A stretch of 22,333 bases of DNA, taken from positions 1 to 22,333 of the forward strand of contig JALOPK010000023.1 of the NCBI GenBank assembly GCA_025453925.1, written 5' to 3'. The position numbers and the translations under genes are program-made. Source of the DNA: Candidatus Eiseniibacteriota bacterium. Its GTDB lineage: Bacteria; JAFGKV01. Positions within the stretch are counted from its first letter, which is position 1; every line of letters begins with the position of its first letter. Shown here one piece after another: positions 14,625 through 21,701 of this stretch. The notes beneath the pieces are model-generated. The model saw nothing but the letters and a program-made list of their open reading frames with translations, did not search any database and had not been told where the DNA came from.

Positions 14625-17048
14625 TCACTCGGTGGAGAGGACGATGGCGCTGAGCGGCGGCATGGTGAGGCGTACCGTCCCGGCGTACTGATTCGCGGTG
14701 GCCTCTCCCCAGCGTCGCACCAGCCGTGAACCGGGTAATCCCGCCAAGTCCACCGTACGCTCCCACGAATCGGAGCCGAGGTTGAAGGCCACGATCGCGA
14801 GCTGATCGAAATCAACACGGGCAATGACCAGTGCCTGTTCCTCCACGTGGAGCACCACGCAATCACCGTAGGACAGTGCGGGGATGCGTCGCCTGAGCTG
14901 CCCAAGATCGCGCATTTCGGCGAGATGGTTGCGCTCGATGTCACTCAACTCGTTGCCGAAGCGCATCATCCGGCGATTGTCCGGATCGGCCGCGCCCGCC
15001 ATGCCGATTTCGTCCCCGTAGTAGAGCACCGGTATGCCGGGTACCGACAGGTTGAACAGAAAGAACAGCTGCAGCCTCCGGTTCGCGGCCGGGTCTCGAG
15101 CCGTGAGCGAGTGCGTCCAGCCCCACTGACGTTCATTGGCACCCGGCGGGATGTCCTGCTGCGACAGGGTGATGAAGCGCACCTGATCGTGGCTGCCCGT
15201 GACGTTGGCCATCAGGTGGAGAGGCCCGAACGCATCCAACGATTGCTCCAGTTCGCGGGTGACCTGCTTGAATGATGCTGCTTCCTTTCCGCAGAACATC
15301 GGCCTGGACGCGTAGTAGAGATTGAAGTCGAACTGCCCGTCCATTTCCGCGGGAACGGCATAGCTTCCGACGAGTTTTCTGGAACCGAAGGTCTCTCCGA
15401 TTTGCAGCACCTGGCGGCCGGGGGCGGCGGCGCGCAGCCCCGCCGTGAGCGACCGCCAGAACTCGTGGGGGATATGCTTGGTGGCGTCATGCCGGAAGCC
15501 GTCCAGGCGAAACGTCTCCAGCCACCACGCGGCGGATGCCACCACCGAGTCGACCCCGGGGGCTCCACCACGGAGGTCCAGCGTCGGGAGGAAGGGATCA
15601 AACCACGTGGTGAGGCGGTGCGCATCCCAGTGGCGAAGATTGAGCGTGCCGTCGGGCAGCACGAGGTCCTGCATCCACTCGGGGTGGGAGGCAACCCAGG
15701 GGTGATCGATATGTACGTGATGCGGCACAAGGTCGAGAATCACCCGGAACCCGCGCTGATGGGCCGACGTCACCAGGTTCTGCATCAGTGCAACGGTGCC
15801 GAACCTCGGCTCTATATCCCGATCTCGGACCGGCCAGTAGCCGTGGTACCCACTGTAGGCGAGGGCGGGTGGAAAGGCCGCCTCCGGTATCGGGAGCTGT
15901 CGCTGGCCGAAGTACGGGTCGATCATTGTGGCGAGGAGGGAGTCGAGCTCCGGAACCGACAACGCCCGCATCCGGTCGGTGTACTCCAGTGGTGAAATGG
16001 CGATGCGATCGGGGCCGGGGTAGAGCGGGCCCAGCCAGAGGGTCGTCACTCCCAGTGAGTCGAAGTAGCCCTCCTCCAGAGTCCGCCGTATCCCTTCCAG
16101 GTCCCCGCCTTGATAGTTGACCATGGTGTGCACGCCGGGATGGCACACGGGCCGGTCGTTCAGGGTGTCGCCATTGCGGAAGCGATCAGGAAACAGGCTG
16201 TAGATGAAGCTGCGGTAGATGCCGTCGTCGGCGCCTTCCCGGCCGCGGGGGATGCCGCGGTCAAGCCAGGTCCAGCTCTCGGGCAGCGGCCGCCCTTCCG
16301 CGTCGGCGCCCAGGACCCGCAGGAATGAACCATCCCCCTCCTCGACACCAACGGCCCCCGACTCGTAGGTGAATGGTGCCTCATGACCATCCATCAGCAC
16401 AATGATGGTGGACGGGGGAGGCGCTTGGGGAGGGTAGTACACGAAGGTCATCCTTCCGTCCCGGCAGCTTGACTTCACGAATCTGCAGGACGACAGGCCG
16501 CTGCTGATGTGAAGCACCGAGTTGTGGCTGCCGAGCCCGTCATCGACGCGGTCACTGTTACCGGGATCGGGCATCCACGCGCCATCCACCACGAACTTGT
16601 AGAGGTAGGTGCCCGGCGGGAGCTGGAGGGTCGTGCCGAATCGTCCGTCGTTCCTCAACGCCATCGGTGTGGCCGTTCCATTCCACCCGTTGAAGGAGCC
16701 CGCCAGGAATGCGGCCACCGGCGCGTCACCCGGTGGGTCATAGGAGAACGAAACCTCGGTCAACGGTCTGCGTTCCAGCGGAATCACCAGTGTCTCTCCA
16801 TCCGGAGAGGCGAGATGCACCATGCCGATTCCTCCTCCCGGCTCCTCGGCGGCGACCACCAGGAGATCATCGAGGACGCTGGCGTCGATGCCCGGCGTGC
16901 ATGACGTGACGACCCATGGCCTGGACAGATACCACGAGGAGAGATCCATCGTGTCCGGCAGCATGCCCACCAGATGCAGCGTCGGCGGAAACGGGGCGGA
17001 CGCGTAGGCCGACGCCGCGACTACGCCGGCGAGGACTAGTCGCCGCAT
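14625..17048 (-). CDS. secreted alpha-glycosidase (GH13, alpha-amylase family) with CBM48-type module
   Basis: This 807-residue protein has a Sec signal peptide (MRRLVLAGVVAASAYASA). Residues about 105-182 form an AMPK-beta/CBM48-like glycogen-binding module (AFLAGSFNGWNGTATPM; PPGTYLYKFVVDGAWM). From about residue 275 the GH13 barrel begins (YRSFIYSLFPDRFRNGD, as in cyclomaltodextrinase/neopullulanase types). Catalytic regions are visible. Region I is DLVPHHVHIDHP (Asp439; the common Asn is His443), region II is GFRHDATKH (Arg519, nucleophile Asp521, His525), region III is QIGETFGS (acid/base Glu552) and region IV is GSHDQ (His620, Asp621). A beta-sheet C-terminal domain ends the protein. 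It should cleave alpha-glucans in the periplasm or outside the cell. ATG 17048 overlaps the pckA stop by 13 nt. A 138-nt gap to rlmN follows, without a convincing terminator. Confidence 0.9.
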   Translation of the reverse strand: MRRLVLAGVVAASAYASAPFPPTLHLVGMLPDTMDLSSWYLSRPWVVTSCTPGIDASVLDDLLVVAAEEPGGGIGMVHLASPDGETLVIPLERRPLTEVSFSYDPPGDAPVAAFLAGSFNGWNGTATPMALRNDGRFGTTLQLPPGTYLYKFVVDGAWMPDPGNSDRVDDGLGSHNSVLHISSGLSSCRFVKSSCRDGRMTFVYYPPQAPPPSTIIVLMDGHEAPFTYESGAVGVEEGDGSFLRVLGADAEGRPLPESWTWLDRGIPRGREGADDGIYRSFIYSLFPDRFRNGDTLNDRPVCHPGVHTMVNYQGGDLEGIRRTLEEGYFDSLGVTTLWLGPLYPGPDRIAISPLEYTDRMRALSVPELDSLLATMIDPYFGQRQLPIPEAAFPPALAYSGYHGYWPVRDRDIEPRFGTVALMQNLVTSAHQRGFRVILDLVPHHVHIDHPWVASHPEWMQDLVLPDGTLNLRHWDAHRLTTWFDPFLPTLDLRGGAPGVDSVVASAAWWLETFRLDGFRHDATKHIPHEFWRSLTAGLRAAAPGRQVLQIGETFGSRKLVGSYAVPAEMDGQFDFNLYYASRPMFCGKEAASFKQVTRELEQSLDAFGPLHLMANVTGSHDQVRFITLSQQDIPPGANERQWGWTHSLTARDPAANRRLQLFFLFNLSVPGIPVLYYGDEIGMAGAADPDNRRMMRFGNELSDIERNHLAEMRDLGQLRRRIPALSYGDCVVLHVEEQALVIARVDFDQLAIVAFNLGSDSWERTVDLAGLPGSRLVRRWGEATANQYAGTVRLTMPPLSAIVLSTE

Positions 17049-18075
17049 GCCGCTCTCACGATGAGGGGCTCCACGTGATAGGTTTCAAGGAACTTCCGCC
17101 TTTCGGCCTTCATTCTCGCGACCCACTGCGTGTAGAGGCCCTCACGGCCTCGGGCGGCGTAGAACCGGACCGGCCGGAGGATATCGGCAGGCACCTTGTC
17201 GAGGAGTGGCTGGCAGTCGGGATGATCAACGTCGGGAACGAGGTACCCGAAATCGGGATCCGGGGTCCACGGTATGGCGCCCGTGAGCATGGCCTCCAGC
17301 ATCGCACTTGAATGCCGGATCTTTACCTTGAGCGCATCGCCCCGTTGCACATCCCGCTCGTCTCCTCCCACATAGCCGGTGTTCATCGCCCACATCTCAA
17401 GGTCGCAGATGCCGGCGACCAATTCCCGGAACCGGGCGGCCTGTAAGCCGTGGGCACGGGGAAAGAACGGCTGGGTGAACGGCGACCGTGTCTTGCCGCG
17501 ATCCTTGCCGGCCGCGGAGGTTTTCGTCGTCTCGCCCAGCATGAAGTAGGCGGCGGCCTGCTCCGGTGTCGCGAATCTCATGATGCCTGGCGTGGCCGCG
17601 TCGGGCCCCTCGTCACGATTGAGTATCCCCATCGAACCCAGCTGAGGGATGGTGGTGAGGTTTGCCGCGTTCTCTATCGCGGACATCGGGATGATCGATC
17701 GTCCGTTCTGCGTCCACACGACGAAATCCCATCCGTCGGCCGGAATGCCCAGTTCATCCACCACGTCTTCAGCCTTGACCGCGCCCCGCGCGTACCGGTC
17801 AACGTGATCGGGATCCGCCCCGGTGGCGACCAGCACCTCGGCCAGACGGCCGACGTCGTCCCCGGAGAGGACGCACTTGGAGAAGTCGAAATGACCATGC
17901 CGGTCGACATAGACGTTCTCGACCCAGGCGGTCGGGCTCAGTGTCCCGCGGTAGATCACGGGCTCGCTCTCCTCGGTCAGTCCGAAGGTCTTGGCGAAGC
18001 AGCCGTTTTCGGTGATCGAGATCTCACCGCGGGGCCACAGGACCACCATATCGTCCTGGATGGGCTGGACCAGTT
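17036..18075 (-). CDS. pckA: pckA, C-terminal part after frameshift
   Basis: This is the larger part of an ATP-type phosphoenolpyruvate carboxykinase, which converts oxaloacetate and ATP to PEP, CO2 and ADP in gluconeogenesis. It is read in a different frame from the P-loop part. It begins with LVQPIQDDMVVL (the metal-binding Asp-Asp), then ENGCFAKTFGL, SIIPMSAIENAAN (substrate/metal region) and YFMLGETTKTSAAGKDRG, the conserved C-terminal region, ending in LIVRAACGD. No natural start lies near the break; the open frame continues upstream to about 18625, but that part is a shadow of the N-terminal coding frame and has no homology-like sequence. One missing base between about 18071 and 18079 would join the two parts into a protein of about 582 residues. 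Its stop overlaps the GH13 start by 13 nt. Confidence 0.85.
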
Positions 18076-18783
18076 GGTGGTCTTCCCCGTTCCCGAGAGC
18101 CCCATGATGGTCATGGTCGTGTGGCGGCCGTTGACGGTGACCGCCTTGGCCCCTGCATGCAGCAGCAGCCCGCCTCTGTGGTAGATCAGCTCCGCGAGCA
18201 TGCGAAGCGCGCCCTTCTTGCTCTCTCCGAAGTAGTCGGGCCCCATGACATAGGTTTCCATGCGGCCGAGGTCCACCAGAATCGCTTGGTTCCCGGGCAG
18301 CCCAGAGGCGGCACAGTCCGGCGTGTAGATCACCCGCGCGTCCGGCTCGAAGGGCCGCGCGAGCTGGGCGGGGTTCTCGACCATGCTTCGGGGGAAGGCC
18401 AACACCTGCTGCATGCCGGCAAGATTCGCTGCCTCGGGGGTGAAGAGCCATTCCACCGCCAGGGCCCGGGGGCCCAGGCCGAGGTAGCCCTGAATGGCGA
18501 TGAGCGTTCCGGCGCGTTCGATGTACTCCCGCTGCACCTCGATGAGCGGATGAGCCATCGCCGGCTCGATGAGACCGCCGGAAAAGGCGGGCTTGTCGCA
18601 TTCGGGCGCGATGATATAGGTCCATTTTGCCATACGCGCTTTGTTGCGTGTTATCTTGGTCAGGCTGCCGTATGCCGTCGCGATCACCGCGGCGGCATGC
18701 CGGCGGGTCAGACCCCGCAGCTCATCCTGGCTCGGATTCAGCATGTAACGGACGTTGAAACGATGGTTGACGCTCTCTGCCAT
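17977..18783 (-). CDS. pckA: pckA, N-terminal part before frameshift
   Basis: This is the N-terminal part of ATP-type PEP carboxykinase. Residues 1-236 are genuine: a 60-residue N-terminal extension (VNHRFNVRYMLNPSQ), YIIAPECDKPAFSGGL, VIYTPDCAASGLPGNQ, GPDYFGESKKGALRML (the YxGExKKG active-site motif, Lys189-Lys190), LLLHAGAKAVTVNG and the P-loop GLSGTGKTT (228-236, Lys234). After codon 236 (base 18076) the frame runs on to 17977 as nonsense (NWSSPSRTIWW), while the correct continuation lies in the -1 frame. ATG 18783 is supported by a strong purine-rich Shine-Dalgarno (GGAGAGAGGG) just upstream. It is the first gene of the minus-strand operon, next to a divergent promoter region. Alone it would lack the metal- and substrate-binding C-terminal half and be inactive. 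Confidence 0.85.
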   Translation of the reverse strand: MAESVNHRFNVRYMLNPSQDELRGLTRRHAAAVIATAYGSLTKITRNKARMAKWTYIIAPECDKPAFSGGLIEPAMAHPLIEVQREYIERAGTLIAIQGYLGLGPRALAVEWLFTPEAANLAGMQQVLAFPRSMVENPAQLARPFEPDARVIYTPDCAASGLPGNQAILVDLGRMETYVMGPDYFGESKKGALRMLAELIYHRGGLLLHAGAKAVTVNGRHTTMTIMGLSGTGKTTNWSSPSRTIWWSCGPAVRSRSPKTAASPRPSD

Positions 18784-18848
18784 GACTGCCCTCTCTCCTC
18801 ACATGGACGACGCGGTACTGGGGTGTACGATCGAGGGGAACCAAAGTC

Positions 18849-18877
18849 ATCTTACATTGCCGCGTGCGTAGCGGCAA
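18849..18877 (-). promoter_or_regulatory. candidate sigma-70-type promoter for pckA and the downstream operon
   Basis: On the minus strand a -35-like TTGCCG (18872-18877) is followed by exactly 17 bp and a -10-like TAAGAT (18849-18854). Each matches the consensus at four of six positions. It lies 66-95 bases upstream of the pckA start, in the divergent intergenic region, leaving room for a short leader. The -35 box lies inside an inverted repeat, so a regulator binding there could control it. This is pattern matching only; no transcript data are available. Confidence 0.35.
18857..18877. repeat. perfect 7-7-7 inverted repeat between divergent genes (candidate operator)
   Basis: TTGCCGC (18857-18863) and GCGGCAA (18871-18877) are perfect reverse complements separated by GTGCGTA. 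The repeat lies 23 bases upstream of the UroD/MtaA-like gene start and overlaps the spacer and -35 of the putative pckA promoter. Its size and symmetry suit a dimeric repressor site. It would also form a 7-bp hairpin just before the Shine-Dalgarno of the plus-strand gene. No regulator gene is adjacent, so its identity is open. Confidence 0.45.
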
Positions 18878-18899
18878 GACTCCGCAGGAGGATTCGCCG

Positions 18900-19877
18900 G
18901 TGCGCGCGTTCCCTGACTTAGTGCGCCCGGGACGGGTGGGTCTCCTCTTCGGAGCGGATCACGCCGCTCACGTCGCGGGAGTTCCTTCCGCTCGTGCGCT
19001 GAGGGATCCGGCCATAATGGCCCGCTCGATTCTCCATGCCCGGTCGCTCTACGACCACGACCTGGTGATTGTGCACAGCGACGCCCTCCTCGGCCTCGAG
19101 GCGCTCGGTGGAAGAATGGCGTTTCCCGAGCACGGCCCCCCGATGCTGGTCAGCCGGCCGGTTTCCCCGCCCCCCCGGCCGCTCGATCCGTGGCGCGATG
19201 GACGGATGCCACTGCTGCTGGAGGCCGCCTGCAGGGTGCGCCGCGGCGTGAGCGCGGAGACGGCCGTTGCCGTTTCACTGACCGGACCGTTCACCCTGGC
19301 GGCGGCGGTCGGAGGGGAATCGAGCTTCTTGGCCCTCCTCCCGCGGCTCGGCGCCCGGGAGCGGGACCTCATGGATTGCGCCGTGGAGAGCACGATCCGC
19401 GCAGTGAACGCAGCAAGGGGGGAAGGGCTGGGGGTTATGGTAGCGGAACCGCTGGTGAGCCTGCTCGGTCCGTCAGTGTTCGTCGACCTCATCGTCCCTT
19501 CGCTTCGCCGCGTACTTGCCGGCCCGGACGCCATCGTGCACATTTGCGGCGATTCCTCACATCTCCTCCCCCATCTGTCTTCCCTCACGGCAGGCGCCTT
19601 CAGTCTGGATCAGGTTGATCTGGTCGAGGCATCGCGGGTGGTCCGCGGACATGCGGTTGTCATGGGCGGGCTGGCGCCGGAGATGGTTCGCACGGGCACA
19701 CCGGAGTGCATTCAACGCGCCGCGGCAGACCTTCTGTGGAGGGTGGGGGATTGTTTCATTCCCTGCACCGGGTGTGACCTCGTCTGGGATACCCCCGTTG
19801 CCAACGTTCAGGCGTTCATGCGGGGTGCCCGGTCTGCCCCGGCGCAACTACCAGCCGGCGAGGTTCGGCCGGCCTGA
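18900..19877 (+). CDS. UroD/MtaA-like protein (corrinoid-type methyltransferase family)
   Basis: This 325-residue protein has the uroporphyrinogen decarboxylase/MtaA barrel fold: ALRDPAIMARSILHARSLYDHD, VSLTGPFTLAAAVGG (126-138), MVAEPLVSLLGP (180-191), VHICGDSSHLLP (213-224), DQVDLVEASRVV, VVMGGLAP and IPCTGCDLVWDTPVANVQAFM (287-307). The His214-x-Cys216 pair and Cys292 in the GC-x-x-x-x-x-TP segment match the zinc site of MtaA/CmuA-type methylcobalamin:thiol methyltransferases and are not features of HemE. It may therefore move a methyl group between a corrinoid protein and a thiol rather than make coproporphyrinogen; no corrinoid protein partner is encoded nearby. GTG 18900 is chosen because AGGAGG (18886-18891) lies eight bases upstream; ATG or GTG codons further up are less well placed. 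Confidence 0.78.
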   Translation: MRAFPDLVRPGRVGLLFGADHAAHVAGVPSARALRDPAIMARSILHARSLYDHDLVIVHSDALLGLEALGGRMAFPEHGPPMLVSRPVSPPPRPLDPWRDGRMPLLLEAACRVRRGVSAETAVAVSLTGPFTLAAAVGGESSFLALLPRLGARERDLMDCAVESTIRAVNAARGEGLGVMVAEPLVSLLGPSVFVDLIVPSLRRVLAGPDAIVHICGDSSHLLPHLSSLTAGAFSLDQVDLVEASRVVRGHAVVMGGLAPEMVRTGTPECIQRAAADLLWRVGDCFIPCTGCDLVWDTPVANVQAFMRGARSAPAQLPAGEVRPA

Positions 19878-19966
19878 CACGTACCGGCAGCACCCGTCTC
19901 CTGCGCCGGGAGGCGCGGAGGTGCGGCGGATGATTGCGTGCCCCTACGGCAACCCAAGGAGCGGTG

Positions 19967-21088
19967 ATGCGCGCACGAACCTATGCGACTGTCGCTTTGA
20001 TATCGGTGGCGTTCACCGCGGGTCTGCCCGGTAGCGATCCGCTGGCGCAGCCTGAGATACCCGATACCGTGCGCCCGGTGTCGGCGCGAATCATCCCCGA
20101 GCGCCTGACGCTGTGCGGCGAAGAAGTGCCGCTGGACCGGGAGGATGTCCGGGAGCGCCTGGAGCGGGAGTTCTACTTCAACCTCGACCGCGAAGGGCAG
20201 CTCGTGCTTTACCTCAAGCGTGCGGCGCGCACCATGCCGGTCGTACAGCGCGTGCTCCGTGAGCTGGGTCTTCCCGACGATCTGAAGTATGTGCCGGTGG
20301 CCGAGAGCGGGCTCTACTTCCGGGCCGCCAGCGCGGCGGAGGCCATGGGCTACTGGCAGTTCATCAAGGGAACGGCGACGCGCTATGGCCTCACGGTGGG
20401 AACCTACGTTGACGAACGGCGGGATCTCGAGAAGTCGACCCGCGCCGCCGCGGCATACCTCAAGGATCTCCGCAACCAGTTCGGTTCATGGGCTGTCGCC
20501 TTGGGCGCCTACAACTGGGGTGAAAACCGGATGGAGAGGGCATTGAGCGAACAGGGATCTGCGTCCTATTACGATCTCTATCTCCCGGATGAGACTGATC
20601 GGTTCGTGTTTCGCATCGCCTGCCTCAAGCTTCTCCTCGAGAACCCCCAGGGATACGATATCTACCTCCCGGAGGATCGGCTCTACCACGCCCCGGCGAC
20701 GGAGGAGGTGGAGGTGACGTCAAAGGGTTGGCTGCAGATGGTCGCCCTGTCGCGGGCCGCCCAGGTTTCCGCACGAACATTTCGCTACCTCAACCCGTGG
20801 ATGAACGCCCACACCCTTCCCCCGGGGACGTATCGGTTCACGGTCCCCGAGGGGCAGGCCCAGGGCTTCCCGGGGCGGGCATCGCGGCCGGGCAGCACAG
20901 TGCCGCCTCAATCCGGCGGCCAAGGAGCGGTGCATCTAGTACGGGTGGGCGACAGTCTCACGCGTCTCGCCATGCGGTACGGGGTCTCCCTGGAAGACCT
21001 CGAACGATGGAACGGGATCTCGCGCAGGGACGCCATACACCCGGGGCAGCGGCTCATCGTCGGGAACCGTGCCACTGAACCCGGGTAA
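19967..21088 (+). CDS. lytic murein transglycosylase, MltD-like, with C-terminal LysM
   Basis: This enzyme cleaves the MurNAc-GlcNAc bond of peptidoglycan, forming 1,6-anhydro-MurNAc, in the periplasm. The N-terminus has a signal-like hydrophobic stretch (ATVALISVAFTAGLPG) without a clear lipobox. Residues about 75-235 are the SLT domain: DDLKYVPVAESGLYFRAAS with catalytic Glu113, AAEAMGYWQFIKGTATRYGL, DLEKSTRAAAAYL and VALGAYNWGENRM, all typical of MltD. Residues about 322-366 form a LysM peptidoglycan-binding repeat (VHLVRVGDSLTRLAMRYGVS; IHPGQRLIVG). ATG 19967 has AAGGAG (19956-19961) five bases upstream; the upstream codons from 19934 do not fit. The 373 residues are somewhat shorter than E. 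coli MltD (two LysM repeats). It probably recycles or remodels the wall. Confidence 0.88.
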   Translation: MRARTYATVALISVAFTAGLPGSDPLAQPEIPDTVRPVSARIIPERLTLCGEEVPLDREDVRERLEREFYFNLDREGQLVLYLKRAARTMPVVQRVLRELGLPDDLKYVPVAESGLYFRAASAAEAMGYWQFIKGTATRYGLTVGTYVDERRDLEKSTRAAAAYLKDLRNQFGSWAVALGAYNWGENRMERALSEQGSASYYDLYLPDETDRFVFRIACLKLLLENPQGYDIYLPEDRLYHAPATEEVEVTSKGWLQMVALSRAAQVSARTFRYLNPWMNAHTLPPGTYRFTVPEGQAQGFPGRASRPGSTVPPQSGGQGAVHLVRVGDSLTRLAMRYGVSLEDLERWNGISRRDAIHPGQRLIVGNRATEPG

Positions 21089-21110
21089 GAGACTGAGCCG
21101 CACCGGGTTG

Positions 21111-21139
21111 TTGACAACTCGGGAGGCCGCCAATAACGT
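21111..21139 (+). promoter_or_regulatory. candidate sigma-70-type promoter upstream of the DksA/TraR-family gene
   Basis: A perfect TTGACA (21111-21116) is followed by a 17-bp spacer and TAACGT (21134-21139), which matches the -10 consensus at three of six positions. Transcription would start near 21146, giving a leader of about 83 nt before the ATG at 21229. The upstream MltD gene ends at 21088, so the region is truly intergenic. The -10 is weak, so confidence is moderate. Confidence 0.4.
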
Positions 21140-21148
21140 AATGCTCGC

Positions 21149-21207
21149 GGCCAGATCTGCTCTGGTCACAGTTCATCTGTTCTTCAGCCCGCCAGCCCTG
21201 CTGGCGG
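21149..21207 (+). promoter_or_regulatory. two hairpins in the 5' leader of the DksA/TraR-family gene
   Basis: The first hairpin pairs CCAGA (21151-21155) with TCTGG (21161-21165), extended by a G-U and a G-C pair outside. The second is a perfect 8-bp stem, CCGCCAGC (21189-21196) with GCTGGCGG (21200-21207), loop CCT. No run of T follows the second stem, so it is not a standard intrinsic terminator of the MltD gene. It ends about nine bases before the GGGGAG Shine-Dalgarno and could affect leader stability or translation of the downstream gene (inference). Confidence 0.35.
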
Positions 21208-21228
21208 CTCGTCTCTAGGGGAGCGCGT

Positions 21229-21672
21229 ATGGACCAGGAAGCCATCCTGCGGATCAAAGACCAGCTCCAGGAGCGCAAGAGCGAACTCCTCCGGCTCATA
21301 AAGGAGCAGCAGGAGGAGATGGGTGTCATCCAATCCACGCGCTCTCCGGACTGGCTCGACCTTACCACCGCCACCGAGAACATCCATCTGCTGATGACGC
21401 TCGGGGACAATGAGCGCCGCGAGCTCGACGATATCGAGATTGCGCTCGGGAAGATCGATGATGGGACATATGGGGAGTGCGAAGCCTGCGGCCGGAAGAT
21501 CAAGTCGGCTCGGCTGGAGGCGCTCATGACCGCGCGGCTCTGCAAGAAGTGCAAGGACGAGGAGGAGGCGACGCTGAAGCCGACATCCCCGGACTACAAC
21601 ATCGGCTGGCGGGCCATCGAACAGGATCCGACGCTCCTCGCGGGCGCAGGCGAAGAAGAGCAAGACGAGTGA
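21229..21672 (+). CDS. DksA/TraR-family C4 zinc-finger protein
   Basis: This is a 147-residue protein of the DksA/TraR family, which binds the RNA polymerase secondary channel and tunes promoter choice, often with ppGpp. The N-terminal half (ILRIKDQLQERKSELLRLIK, then LLMTLGDNERRELDDIEIAL) should form the antiparallel coiled coil. Its tip region SPDWLDLTTATEN carries two acidic residues (Asp41, Asp44) in the place of the DxxDxA tip of DksA. The zinc finger is CEAC (Cys84, Cys87) and CKKC (Cys105, Cys108), followed by an acidic tail of about 38 residues. The start ATG 21229 has GGGGAG a few bases upstream. Since the tip only partly matches DksA, it could be a CarD-independent regulator or a general stress-type family member rather than DksA proper. 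Confidence 0.85.
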   Translation: MDQEAILRIKDQLQERKSELLRLIKEQQEEMGVIQSTRSPDWLDLTTATENIHLLMTLGDNERRELDDIEIALGKIDDGTYGECEACGRKIKSARLEALMTARLCKKCKDEEEATLKPTSPDYNIGWRAIEQDPTLLAGAGEEEQDE

Positions 21673-21689
21673 CAACCACTCCGGTTGTC
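21671..21689 (+). other. 7-bp hairpin at the end of the DksA/TraR-family gene
   Basis: GACAACC (21671-21677) pairs perfectly with GGTTGTC (21683-21689) around the loop ACTCC, beginning inside the stop codon. It is not followed by a T tract (CCGTGACG follows), so a rho-independent terminator is not supported. It may shield the message 3' end or weaken read-through into the metallophosphoesterase gene, whose start is only 12 bases further on. Confidence 0.3.
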
Positions 21690-21701
21690 CCGTGACGACC
21701 G

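Noticed and set aside
18065-18095. Programmed -1 frameshift in pckA
   Set aside because: No X XXY YYZ heptamer in the correct register and no clear downstream pseudoknot; a single-base indel explains it more simply.
18079-18625. Extension of the C-terminal pckA frame upstream as a separate gene
   Set aside because: The translation before LVQPIQDDM is a shadow of the conserved N-terminal frame and shows no family-like sequence.
18900-19877. Calling the UroD-like gene hemE
   Set aside because: The His-x-Cys...Cys zinc-type motif fits MtaA/CmuA-type proteins rather than uroporphyrinogen decarboxylase.
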